Positions 7,283 through 14,589 of a stretch of 14,995 nucleotides of DNA are shown one piece after another (position 1 is the first letter of the stretch; every line of letters begins with the position of its first letter). The DNA comes from Patescibacteria group bacterium. GTDB lineage: Bacteria; Patescibacteriota; Minisyncoccia; Moranbacterales; UBA1568. A model generated the notes under the pieces. It did no database searches. It was not told the DNA's origin and was given only the letters and a program-made list of their open reading frames with translations. Where the stretch lies: NCBI GenBank assembly GCA_030916545.1, contig JAUPWI010000032.1:1-14995 (forward strand). Direction: 5' to 3'. The translations under genes and the position numbers were made by a program.

Positions 7283-7552
7283 TCAGCGTACCGTATTGAG
7301 ACGTTTCTTCTGAACTGTCAGATCGGCGACGATTCTCTGAAGGGCGGCTTCCTGCGACCGGAGCAGACTCGCATTGCGATCAATCTCCAACACGATCCGC
7401 TTCTTCTCATTCTCCAAAGAACGGTTTTCCGTCCGAAGCGTCAAAATCGACCGCTCCGCCTTTTTCATATCCGACGAAAGCAAGGTGATCTCCATCTCTA
7501 TCTTCCGCTTCCGGGCGAGGACATCCGAGCTTCTTCCTGTATCGATGCGCAT
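7283..7552 (-). CDS. Small coiled-coil protein of unknown function (89 residues)
   Basis: The protein is almost entirely charged and helical, with heptad-like Leu/Ile spacing from about residue 15 to 85. This indicates a single long coiled coil with no membrane segment. No family is recognised. The first ATG (7552) sits only three bases after a candidate -10 box, so translation may instead begin at Met20 (ATG at 7493-7495), which is preceded by GGAAG at a good distance. It lies 69 bp after the baseplate-J-like gene and 32 bp before the 72-residue unknown. Its position after an FtsA/PilM-like ATPase and a bitopic envelope protein suggests, by inference only, a cytoplasmic partner of that pair. 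Confidence 0.6.
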   Translation of the reverse strand: MRIDTGRSSDVLARKRKIEMEITLLSSDMKKAERSILTLRTENRSLENEKKRIVLEIDRNASLLRSQEAALQRIVADLTVQKKRLNTVR

Positions 7553-7555
7553 AGT

Positions 7556-7584
7556 ATTCTATCAAAAATCAAACCGTGAATCAA
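7556..7584 (-). promoter_or_regulatory. Candidate promoter ahead of the coiled-coil / 72-residue / alaS genes
   Basis: On the minus strand TTGATT (7579-7584) and TAGAAT (7556-7561) are exactly 17 bases apart, matching four and five of six consensus positions. It lies in the 69-bp gap after the baseplate-J-like gene and would give alaS an internal promoter. Transcription would start at or just inside the annotated ATG at 7552. Confidence 0.4.
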
Positions 7585-7621
7585 GGGCCACGGAGGCCGG
7601 CGGATCGCCCTCCCACGCACT

Positions 7622-9691
7622 CTATCGCTCAGATATCACCTGTACCGAAACCCGTTTTTCATTCTTCGGGATATTGCGAAAGAGAAACTCCGGGGAAAAG
7701 TTCACCTCGATCTTCTTGATTTCGGCGTGCTTCTCCAGTATCGACTTAATACCCGCCTCGTCCGAACCGAGCAATTCAGCCTTCAGCCCCGCTGTCTCAA
7801 TCACGGAAGAGAGCATGAGTATCGCGCGCGCATCGAAGGTCACCCTGTCCTCATCATACCGAGGAAGAACACCCGCGAAGGAGAGCGTCGCATCCGTGAC
7901 CCGGAAAGAGACACCTTTTCTTTCGGGAAGATTCCGCTCCGCGAGCTTTTCCTTGAGAATCTTCTCGGAAACGACGAAGGCTCGTCCCGTAAAATTTCCT
8001 TCGATATCGAAGCGTTCCCCGAGCGACCCCGCCAGAGGCAATCCCCCCATCGCCCGATCATCGATTTCGATCGAGTCCGTCAGGAGGCGCTCTTCGGGCA
8101 GAAGCTCCTGTTGTACCGCCGCGATGAAATCCTGTTTCGATTGTTCTTTCAGTTTCTGGACCGCCGAATCGATGTCTTCTTTCGTAATGCTCGATAAACT
8201 TTCCTCGTTTCCCCCTCCACCCGAAAATCCCTTACTTGACCGGGCGCGAATCTTATCGTACTTGACCCCGCCCTTGAATCCGGTGATCGTAAAGTCGGCC
8301 GGAGCGATATTGTAGGCATCTCCCGGCGCATCGGCGATGACGACCGCTTCGACGACACCTGGCTGCCGCTTGCCATCGACGATCGTTACTCCCGGAACCG
8401 TGACCGATTCGACCAGACGGAATATTTTCCCATCCCCCGTTTCGAAACGGGTCGTCGCGATCAACGGTTGCGCGTCGCTCGAATACTCGTTGGTGATGAC
8501 GAGCGTTCCTCGCGCTTTCTGATTTCCCGAGGACGCCCGACCGCTCGACTCCATTGTCACATTGCTCATATATTCCTTCTCTATCTTGCGGACCGGAACG
8601 GAATTATCGCTCGCATCACCGATCGGCACGATGGTCCGACCCTCGAATTTCACTTCGACTTCATGGGTGATCTCATGGGGTGTAATGACGACGGAAGCCT
8701 TCGGTAAGAAGAAATACACCGCCGCGCCGATACCGGAAAGCACGACGATGCCGCCCGCGAACACGGCAAAACCTCGCCAGGAGGATCCTGATTTTACCGG
8801 GACCGGTTTGGCATTCGAAGACATCGGAGGCAGGGCGATGGACGGAAAAGTCGGAGCTTTTGATTGAGGCTGAGCAGGAAGCGGGATGCCGTTCTGAGCA
8901 GAAATGACTGGCGGCAACGCATCGCTCGGCCCCCGCTGGAAAAAGCGTTCCAATCTCTGATTACGACCGGCAGAATCGGCGTCTTCGTATCGTTGCGGCG
9001 ATTCAGTAGGTCGAGCATCCGATGGCCGACGAATTAAAACCGGAGCCGAGGCTTCAGGACGGATCAATGGTCGAGGGGCGGCCTTCTCCGGTGGTGCAGC
9101 CGGCGGTCTGACATCATTGCGAACCGAATTCAGGGAAGTCTGATACTGGGGTGACGCATCACGTATCCTGAGACGATGCTCATTCTGAAGAGAAACCGAC
9201 TGCGATGACTGCGGACTCACCTGAGAAGGATACGATAGTGGTTTTGAAGGACTCGCCGAAGAAGCCGGCGGAGCGGCAAAGGTATCGGATCCGAGATGAT
9301 TCGAGGGCGGCATGAACGAAACAACCCTTTCATCCTGTACCGGATTCGATAGATGCGATCCGGCACGCGGAAAGGATTGTTCGGGCGTTTCCCTCGGATT
9401 CATCGAGGCGACCGCTTCCGGGCGCAAAGCGTTCATTTCAGCGGCATATTCCTTGGTCGGAATACCGACGCGTTCCGCCAATTGCCGCCCATTCTCATCC
9501 TGTGAAATGATGACGATACGTTTCCCTTGCTTTTCGGCCTCGCGTTGAAACAGACGCAGGTTCACGGCGCTTTGCAGCACGAGCGATCGCTTTGGAAATA
9601 CGAAACAGTTTTCGACCTCCGGCGATTTTCTGAGATACCCGATGACCGAGATGATCTCCTCATCAGAATCGATAAAGAATGTCTGTGCCAT
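7622..9691 (-). CDS. Baseplate J-like bitopic envelope protein with proline/serine-rich linker
   Basis: The 689-residue protein has four parts. Residues 1-80 are a compact alpha/beta domain (starting MAQTFFIDSDEEI, with strands VFPKR and RIVIISQDE) that resembles the N-terminal domain seen on similar CPR proteins. Residues 90-300 are a low-complexity Pro/Ser/Ala/Gln-rich linker. One transmembrane helix spans about 306-329. Residues 330-689 are a beta-rich domain with the pattern annotated in CPR genomes as baseplate J/gp47-like (GTLVITNEYSS near 395, TTRFETGDGKIFRL near 413, PGDAYNIAP near 456). The layout implies a cytoplasmic N-terminus and an outer C-terminal part. The family name comes from phage tail baseplates, but no other tail genes are present and a surface or envelope role is more likely. 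It starts 9 bp after the ATPase gene without a Shine-Dalgarno, so the two are surely co-transcribed. The recognition is from memory of family patterns. Confidence 0.75.
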   Translation of the reverse strand: MAQTFFIDSDEEIISVIGYLRKSPEVENCFVFPKRSLVLQSAVNLRLFQREAEKQGKRIVIISQDENGRQLAERVGIPTKEYAAEMNALRPEAVASMNPRETPEQSFPRAGSHLSNPVQDERVVSFMPPSNHLGSDTFAAPPASSASPSKPLSYPSQVSPQSSQSVSLQNEHRLRIRDASPQYQTSLNSVRNDVRPPAAPPEKAAPRPLIRPEASAPVLIRRPSDARPTESPQRYEDADSAGRNQRLERFFQRGPSDALPPVISAQNGIPLPAQPQSKAPTFPSIALPPMSSNAKPVPVKSGSSWRGFAVFAGGIVVLSGIGAAVYFFLPKASVVITPHEITHEVEVKFEGRTIVPIGDASDNSVPVRKIEKEYMSNVTMESSGRASSGNQKARGTLVITNEYSSDAQPLIATTRFETGDGKIFRLVESVTVPGVTIVDGKRQPGVVEAVVIADAPGDAYNIAPADFTITGFKGGVKYDKIRARSSKGFSGGGGNEESLSSITKEDIDSAVQKLKEQSKQDFIAAVQQELLPEERLLTDSIEIDDRAMGGLPLAGSLGERFDIEGNFTGRAFVVSEKILKEKLAERNLPERKGVSFRVTDATLSFAGVLPRYDEDRVTFDARAILMLSSVIETAGLKAELLGSDEAGIKSILEKHAEIKKIEVNFSPEFLFRNIPKNEKRVSVQVISER

Positions 9692-9700
9692 AGGGGAGAA

Positions 9701-11020
9701 TTACTGATGATCGCCGATATGCTGCATGCTCCTTTGAAGGATCTGCGTCAACTCCTTCTCTTCGTCCAAAATTCCGATCAACGCCAGATGAGCGAGACCG
9801 ATTGGCGTGATATCCTGAGGATTCACCAGCTCCCCGGTCGTATCGACGATACGGGCGATGTCCTTCGGTTGCAGATAACTCACCTGCGGCGGTCGTGAAA
9901 AAGGCAATGTCTTTGCCCACTCCGGAGACAAAAGGGATTCCCGGATACCCGGAAGAGCCGATCCTCCTCCGCACAGGAAGATACGTGATGGGAGCAGATC
10001 GGTCTCGGCGAATTCACTGAGTGACAACTCGACTCCTCCGAGCCAGATACGGCAATCATCGGAAAAAAGAGCGGCGATATTCGCCATATCTTCCGGATGG
10101 AGCTTGCCGTTCGCATAATCGATCTTCATCTGTTCCGCGGTTTCGAACGCCAAACCGAATTCCTGGGCAAGCCGCTTAGTGAACGCCCGCCCGCCGAGCG
10201 CGAACATCTTTGTCCCTTCCAAACCGCCATTACGCACGACGGCGATATCGGTAGTGCCACCTCCGATATCGATAAAGATAGCGCTGAAGTCGCTCATATC
10301 ATTCACTTCGACTGATCGGGCAACCGCGTACGGTTCGGCGGCGATCGACAACAGATCGAGTCCGAGGGCCTTGGCTATCGTCTCAAGTGCGCCCAAATGT
10401 ATCAAGGGAGCATAGGCGTTGAATATGCTCATGGACACCTCTTTCCCCTGGAAGTTGGTCGGATTCTGGACGTGGTACCCGTCGATACTGACACTCACCA
10501 TCGCGGCATTGATCAGCTTGACCTCGATATTTCCTTGTCCGGTCTCCCAGGCCAACTGTTTCTTGATACGCTCGAAGGCCTTTTCCTGGACCTTCTTGAT
10601 AATCATCTTGAGTTCGGAGGACCCGATCTCCAGATTCGTGTTGACCCGGCTATAATGCACCGTCGTCGTGGTTCCCCGTACCAATTCTCCCGCGATGCCG
10701 ATAATGCTCTTACCGATCTTCTTGACCTGCGCGTGTCCAACAGCGATGTCGATGGCTTGCCGGGACGATTCGATGACGCCATTGATATCGGCGACTGCTC
10801 CACTCCGCATATTTCCGGGTTTTTGCGCCACCCTACCGACGCCGATGATCACGCCTCGACCCTCACCCTCTTCAATCCGCAACACCAAGGCCTTGACCAC
10901 CTCAGTGCCTATATCAAGCGCGAGAACCGCCTGCGGGCCATTTCCCCACGAAAAAAGTTTCGTAATTTCCCTTTTTTGTTTTGAGGATATGCGGTAAGTA
11001 TACCACGAATCCCCGGTCAC
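9701..11020 (-). CDS. FtsA/PilM-type actin-like ATPase
   Basis: The protein has the actin/Hsp70-fold nucleotide-binding motifs. The phosphate-1 loop is LALDIGTEVVKALV (33-46), phosphate-2 is FIDIGGGTTDIAVV (249-262), and the adenosine motif is IFLCGGGSALPGI (347-359). The stretch between about 55 and 200 fits an SHS2/1C-type insertion as in FtsA and PilM. FtsA tethers FtsZ to the membrane, while PilM binds the cytoplasmic tail of a bitopic pilus protein. No ftsZ or pilus gene is adjacent. A bitopic envelope protein follows 9 bp later, which favours a PilM-like role. The start is uncertain. GTG at 11020 has AGGA five bases upstream, but about 30 residues precede the fold and an extended -10 motif lies just inside. 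The C-terminus (about 420-439) shows no clear FtsA-type membrane helix. Confidence 0.82.
   Translation of the reverse strand: MTGDSWYTYRISSKQKREITKLFSWGNGPQAVLALDIGTEVVKALVLRIEEGEGRGVIIGVGRVAQKPGNMRSGAVADINGVIESSRQAIDIAVGHAQVKKIGKSIIGIAGELVRGTTTTVHYSRVNTNLEIGSSELKMIIKKVQEKAFERIKKQLAWETGQGNIEVKLINAAMVSVSIDGYHVQNPTNFQGKEVSMSIFNAYAPLIHLGALETIAKALGLDLLSIAAEPYAVARSVEVNDMSDFSAIFIDIGGGTTDIAVVRNGGLEGTKMFALGGRAFTKRLAQEFGLAFETAEQMKIDYANGKLHPEDMANIAALFSDDCRIWLGGVELSLSEFAETDLLPSRIFLCGGGSALPGIRESLLSPEWAKTLPFSRPPQVSYLQPKDIARIVDTTGELVNPQDITPIGLAHLALIGILDEEKELTQILQRSMQHIGDHQ
10997..11005 (-). promoter_or_regulatory. Possible extended -10 element at the start of the FtsA/PilM-like gene
   Basis: The minus strand reads TGGTATACT, a good extended -10, but no -35 box is seen. 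It lies 15-23 bases inside the GTG-started reading frame. If it is used, transcription would begin near 10990 and translation would need a start further downstream, where no ATG, GTG or TTG is in frame close to the fold. Confidence 0.25.
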
Positions 11021-11041
11021 GCATATCCTGTCCTGATCCTT

Positions 11042-12067
11042 CTACCCAAGCGTAGTCACGGTCACGCCTCCCGACAGACGCCTGAAGCTCTCTTCGGTCT
11101 GAAGTCCTGCCACGGCACCGTACCGGGTCACCACTCCACCGCTATTGAGTATCCCCATAACCAGTGAATCGCGGAGAGGAAGTCCACGGACCCGACCAGC
11201 GAGAAAACCCGAGGTGAAAGCATCGCCCGCTCCCGTACTGTCGACTACCGGTCCGAGCGTATGAATCGGAGCGAAGAGGAAATCGGATCCGTCCGTCGCC
11301 CACGCACCCCGCACACCGTCGGTAAGTCCTACCGAACTCGCTCCCTTCGCGAGAAGCGCCTCGAGCAGGAAGCGCTCGTCATCAAGCCGGCTCGAATCAT
11401 CCTCTGATTCACGCATCAGGAGTTCGATGGCTTCGTCCTTATTGAGCACGACGGCATCGGCCCTGGCGATCAGCGACAGGAGGAGTTCGGGATCTTCCTT
11501 CAGATTGTGCTGTCCTGGATTCAGGGCGAGCCGGGTCGATGATCGATCGAGATGAGAAACCACTGTCGCGATATTCGTCTTCCAATCACCGTTCAACGCA
11601 CTCATAAAGATCCACTCTGCGCGCGCGAGTTGCCTTTCATCGACGAGGAGACGCTCATTCGCATCCCGATTATGGAAGATGATCCGATCCCCAGATCTCG
11701 CCAGAACGACTACCGCCGAAAGATCTGTCTTGATGCCGGATTCGCGCTGAACCAGATGCGTCAGAACGGACTCCTTTGCAAGCTCATGGAGCACCCAATC
11801 ACCGAGCCCGTCCTTCCCAATATGGGTATAGCAGGCCGAAACGATACCGAGCCGGGCAAGGCCGATCGATGTATTGGCGGCCACCCCGCCGATCGCCTCG
11901 TAACGATCCGGGACACGGAATTTCCCACCGACTTCGAAAGCCGCCTTCCGTTTCGACGTGATATCTTCCGGTGTCTCATACAGAACGTATTCATCGCTCG
12001 GGAAAAAGATATCCTGGGAACACGAACCGATGCAGATGACCTCGGGCGTTTTCGATGGGAAAAACAT
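11042..12067 (-). CDS. PfkB-family carbohydrate/nucleoside kinase
   Basis: The 341-residue protein has both signatures of the ribokinase/PfkB family. The N-terminal signature is IGGVAANTSIGLARLG (59-74). The C-terminal signature is DSTGAGDAFTSGF (276-288), which forms the anion hole and carries the catalytic base D282. The NKDE motif (209-212) is the family's Mg/phosphate-related NxxE. These enzymes phosphorylate a sugar or nucleoside with ATP, and the exact substrate cannot be read from the motifs. The neighbours eno and pgk suggest a role in sugar breakdown, possibly phosphorylating fructose 6-phosphate or ribose. Residues 25-55, before the glycine-rich signature, are a rather long polar lid region. 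The ATG at 12067 lacks a Shine-Dalgarno. The gene starts 33 bp after eno and ends 21 bp before the ATPase gene, so it reads as mid-operon. Confidence 0.88.
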   Translation of the reverse strand: MFFPSKTPEVICIGSCSQDIFFPSDEYVLYETPEDITSKRKAAFEVGGKFRVPDRYEAIGGVAANTSIGLARLGIVSACYTHIGKDGLGDWVLHELAKESVLTHLVQRESGIKTDLSAVVVLARSGDRIIFHNRDANERLLVDERQLARAEWIFMSALNGDWKTNIATVVSHLDRSSTRLALNPGQHNLKEDPELLLSLIARADAVVLNKDEAIELLMRESEDDSSRLDDERFLLEALLAKGASSVGLTDGVRGAWATDGSDFLFAPIHTLGPVVDSTGAGDAFTSGFLAGRVRGLPLRDSLVMGILNSGGVVTRYGAVAGLQTEESFRRLSGGVTVTTLG

Positions 12068-12100
12068 AAGAGTGGAATAATCGGGTGAAAGGAATCCTTT

Positions 12101-13390
12101 TCAGACCGGATGCGTTTCGGAGAAGATGCGGAGCAGGCGGTTATACTTCGCCAAACGCTCTCCGCGCGAAAGCGACCCGGTCTTGATGAAACGCGCGCCC
12201 GCTCCGACAGCGAGATCAGCGATGAAATCGTCGGCTGTTTCCCCCGATCGGTGGGAGACGACCGTATCGAGACCGTTGGCATGGGCGAATTTCATACAGG
12301 CCAGCGTTTCGGAGAGCGTCCCGATCTGATTCGGCTTGATAAGTACGCTATTGCAAGCGCGCGCTTCCAAGGCCTTTTCGACCCGCTTCTGATTCGTTAC
12401 CAGGAGATCGTCCCCGATGATCAAGAGCCCCCTACCCCAACTCGCCTGGGTCACTGTCAGTTTCTCGCTCATCTCTCGCCAGCCATCCCAGTCCTCCTCA
12501 TGCAATCCATCCTCCAAGGACACGATATGGTATTTCTCGATCCACTCCCGGTAGAGATTCGTCAATCGATCGCGGGAAAGATTCGCCTCTTCAGGCTGCA
12601 TCTGATACAGGTCCTGTTCCGGAACATAGAAAGAATTCGCCGCGACGTCCAAACCGAGAAAAACCTGTTTCCCGGATTCGTATCCCGCCTCGCTGATAGC
12701 CTGATTGATTTTTTCCAACGCCTGGGCATGGCTTTCCAGTCGAGGCGCAAAACCGCCCTCATCCCCGACGCCCGTCGAAAAACGATCCGCCTCGAGAAGT
12801 TTCTTGAGTGTATGAAAGATCTCACTGCCTGCCCGCAGTTGCTCCGGATACGACCCGACTCCGCTCGGTACCAGTTTGAATTCCTGGACGGAAAGTCCGG
12901 AATCGCTGTGCTTGCCTCCGTTCAGGATATTGAACATCGGGATCGGAAATCGGTCAGGACGAAGGGGTTGTTCCAAAAGCTCGGAGATATATCGGTACAA
13001 AGGAATCTGCCGACTCAAAGCGGTGGCTCGGGCGGCAGCCAATGAAATACCGAGAATCGCGTTGGCACCGACACGCGACTTATTCTCCGTCCCATCACAT
13101 TCCTTGAGAAGCGTATCGATTGGGAGCTGGGCAGCAGCATCTGTCCCTCTGACCGCATCGCGCAACTCTCCGTTCACGAATCCGACCGCCCCGAGCACCC
13201 CGAGACCGCCATAGCGTTTCGTATCCCCATCGCGGAGCTCATGTGCTTCAAAAGTGCCCGTCGAAGCGCCCGAAGGAACACCGGCAACCGCGACGGTCCC
13301 GTCTTCCAAGGTCAGCGTGACCTCGACGGTCGGGTTGCCGCGCGAATCAAGGATCTCACGTCCGAAAACATCTTTGATGATTGTCGTCAT
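12101..13390 (-). CDS. eno: Enolase
   Basis: Enolase interconverts 2-phosphoglycerate and phosphoenolpyruvate. At 429 residues the length is normal. The visible catalytic and Mg-binding residues are all present: the loop serine in PSGASTGTFEAHE (39-51), E170 in QEF, E211 in VGDEGGFAP, the metal ligands D248, E293 and D327, the catalytic base K352 in LIKPNQIG, the SHRSGET loop (379-385), and K403. Two small departures are NGGKHSDS (157-164) where NGGEHADN is common, and a few extra residues (about 315-322) before GDDLLVTN. Neither removes a known catalytic residue. The ATG at 13390 has a weak purine-rich stretch (GAGAAG) upstream. It lies between pgk (65 bp upstream) and the PfkB kinase, forming a glycolytic group. 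Confidence 0.97.
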   Translation of the reverse strand: MTTIIKDVFGREILDSRGNPTVEVTLTLEDGTVAVAGVPSGASTGTFEAHELRDGDTKRYGGLGVLGAVGFVNGELRDAVRGTDAAAQLPIDTLLKECDGTENKSRVGANAILGISLAAARATALSRQIPLYRYISELLEQPLRPDRFPIPMFNILNGGKHSDSGLSVQEFKLVPSGVGSYPEQLRAGSEIFHTLKKLLEADRFSTGVGDEGGFAPRLESHAQALEKINQAISEAGYESGKQVFLGLDVAANSFYVPEQDLYQMQPEEANLSRDRLTNLYREWIEKYHIVSLEDGLHEEDWDGWREMSEKLTVTQASWGRGLLIIGDDLLVTNQKRVEKALEARACNSVLIKPNQIGTLSETLACMKFAHANGLDTVVSHRSGETADDFIADLAVGAGARFIKTGSLSRGERLAKYNRLLRIFSETHPV

Positions 13391-13455
13391 ACTTCTCTAC
13401 GATTGAACCGAATTAAGTTCCACGTCGTGGTGACGGCGATGGAAGCACCCCTTGC

Positions 13456-14517
13456 TTACTGTACCCGGGCATTTTTCAACGCCGTGATGCCTGGCAGCTC
13501 GACGCCGCTCATATACTCGAGCATGGCCCCGCCGCCGGAAGACACGAATCCGACCCGACTCATCGCGTTGGCCGCTTCAAGCACCGCCAGCGATTCTCCT
13601 CCACCGATGACTACCTCCGCTTCCGTGTCGAGGATAGCGTGCAGGATGGCATTCGTCCCGATATCGTAAGGCTTCTCTTCAAATTTTCCCAACGGCCCGT
13701 TCCAGACGATGGTCTTCGCCGTCTTGATGATCTTCGAAAAGTACGCGATGGTCTGCGCGCCGATATCGAAACGTTCAGGGGCATTGAAGTCGATTGGCAG
13801 AAGCACCTTCGAGGAGAATTCGATGTTCTGATCAATCGCTTCGTTGGCGATCATGCCTCCGACAAGAATACAATCGTAATTCGGCTCAAGCGCCTTGATG
13901 AGAGGTAGCTTGGTCTCAATCTTCGCTCCGCCGATGATCGCGATAGCCGGATGCTCGGGATTCAATCTGGTTTGGTCCAATTTTTCCATTTCCTCAAGCA
14001 AGCGATACCCTGCAAAAGACGGGAGAAATTTCGGGATGATCGTCACCGAGGCATGACTCCGATGGCACACGCTGAACGCCTCGTTGACGAAGACATCGAA
14101 CGGTCGCGCCAGGTCTTTAGCCAGCTCGATATCTCCTTCCTCCTCTCCTTTCTTGAAGCGGACATTTTCAAGAAGGAGCAATTCTCCCGGCTGTTGGGCG
14201 GCGAGGGCCTTCATGACCACTTCCCCGGTACAATCAGGAACGAACGCGACCTTCTTCCCCGTAGCATTCGCGACGCTCGCTACCAGCCGCTCCGTCGAAG
14301 ACGCTGCATCGTACACTCCTGCTTTCGGCCTACCGAAATGTGTCAGGAGAGCAATCCTTGATCCCTCCTGCTCACCCAAGAATCGGAGCGTTTCCTTGAC
14401 GACATGGAAACGGAAGTGTTCATGGACGTTCTTGATATCGTCGAGTTCGACATTGTAATCCACCCGGACCAATATCTTCTTTCCCTTGAAATCTCCTTGG
14501 CGCAGCGTCTTCAGCAT
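13456..14517 (-). CDS. pgk: Phosphoglycerate kinase, shortened form
   Basis: PGK makes ATP from 1,3-bisphosphoglycerate and ADP. Substrate-binding elements are present: RVDYN (18-22), R36, THFGRPK (59-65), LLENVRF (115-121) and the HRSHAS loop (152-157). Also present are the nucleotide-side motifs GGAK (196-199), VWNGPLGKFE (271-280), GGGES (305-309) and SSGGGAMLE (326-334). The protein has 353 residues, about 40 fewer than usual. The missing part lies between GGMIANEA (220-227) and IVWNGP, where most PGKs carry a helix and loop in the C-terminal domain. GGGES replaces the common GGGDT/GGGDS, a conservative D-to-E change at a metal-proximal position. The ATG at 14517 has no Shine-Dalgarno. 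The gene starts 72 bp after mraY, and no clear promoter is seen in that gap. Confidence 0.95.
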   Translation of the reverse strand: MLKTLRQGDFKGKKILVRVDYNVELDDIKNVHEHFRFHVVKETLRFLGEQEGSRIALLTHFGRPKAGVYDAASSTERLVASVANATGKKVAFVPDCTGEVVMKALAAQQPGELLLLENVRFKKGEEEGDIELAKDLARPFDVFVNEAFSVCHRSHASVTIIPKFLPSFAGYRLLEEMEKLDQTRLNPEHPAIAIIGGAKIETKLPLIKALEPNYDCILVGGMIANEAIDQNIEFSSKVLLPIDFNAPERFDIGAQTIAYFSKIIKTAKTIVWNGPLGKFEEKPYDIGTNAILHAILDTEAEVVIGGGESLAVLEAANAMSRVGFVSSGGGAMLEYMSGVELPGITALKNARVQ

Positions 14518-14589
14518 ACGGATATTATGTTACCGGAAATTATGTGCCCCTTTGAAGTATAAATGATTTTTCACGAAGACGCCCATCTC

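Noticed and set aside
7565..7592. Short stem (CCGTG/CACGG on the minus strand) followed by a T-rich stretch after the baseplate-J-like gene
   Set aside because: Only five pairs with a 10-base loop and an interrupted T-run; too weak to call a terminator, and it overlaps the better promoter match.
7374..8315. 313-codon plus-strand open frame opposite the baseplate-J-like gene and the coiled-coil gene
   Set aside because: Ser/Arg-rich composition typical of an antisense shadow; no ribosome site or recognisable motif.
7622..9691. Prophage or tailocin remnant suggested by the baseplate-J name
   Set aside because: No other tail, capsid, lysis or integrase genes are present, and the protein has a transmembrane anchor and sits in a housekeeping gene series.
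12110..13045. 311-codon plus-strand open frame opposite eno
   Set aside because: Lies wholly within a confidently identified enolase; no domain pattern.
13420..13432. Small inverted repeat CCAC-GTC-GTGG between eno and pgk
   Set aside because: Four-pair stem with a three-base loop and no T-run; expected by chance.
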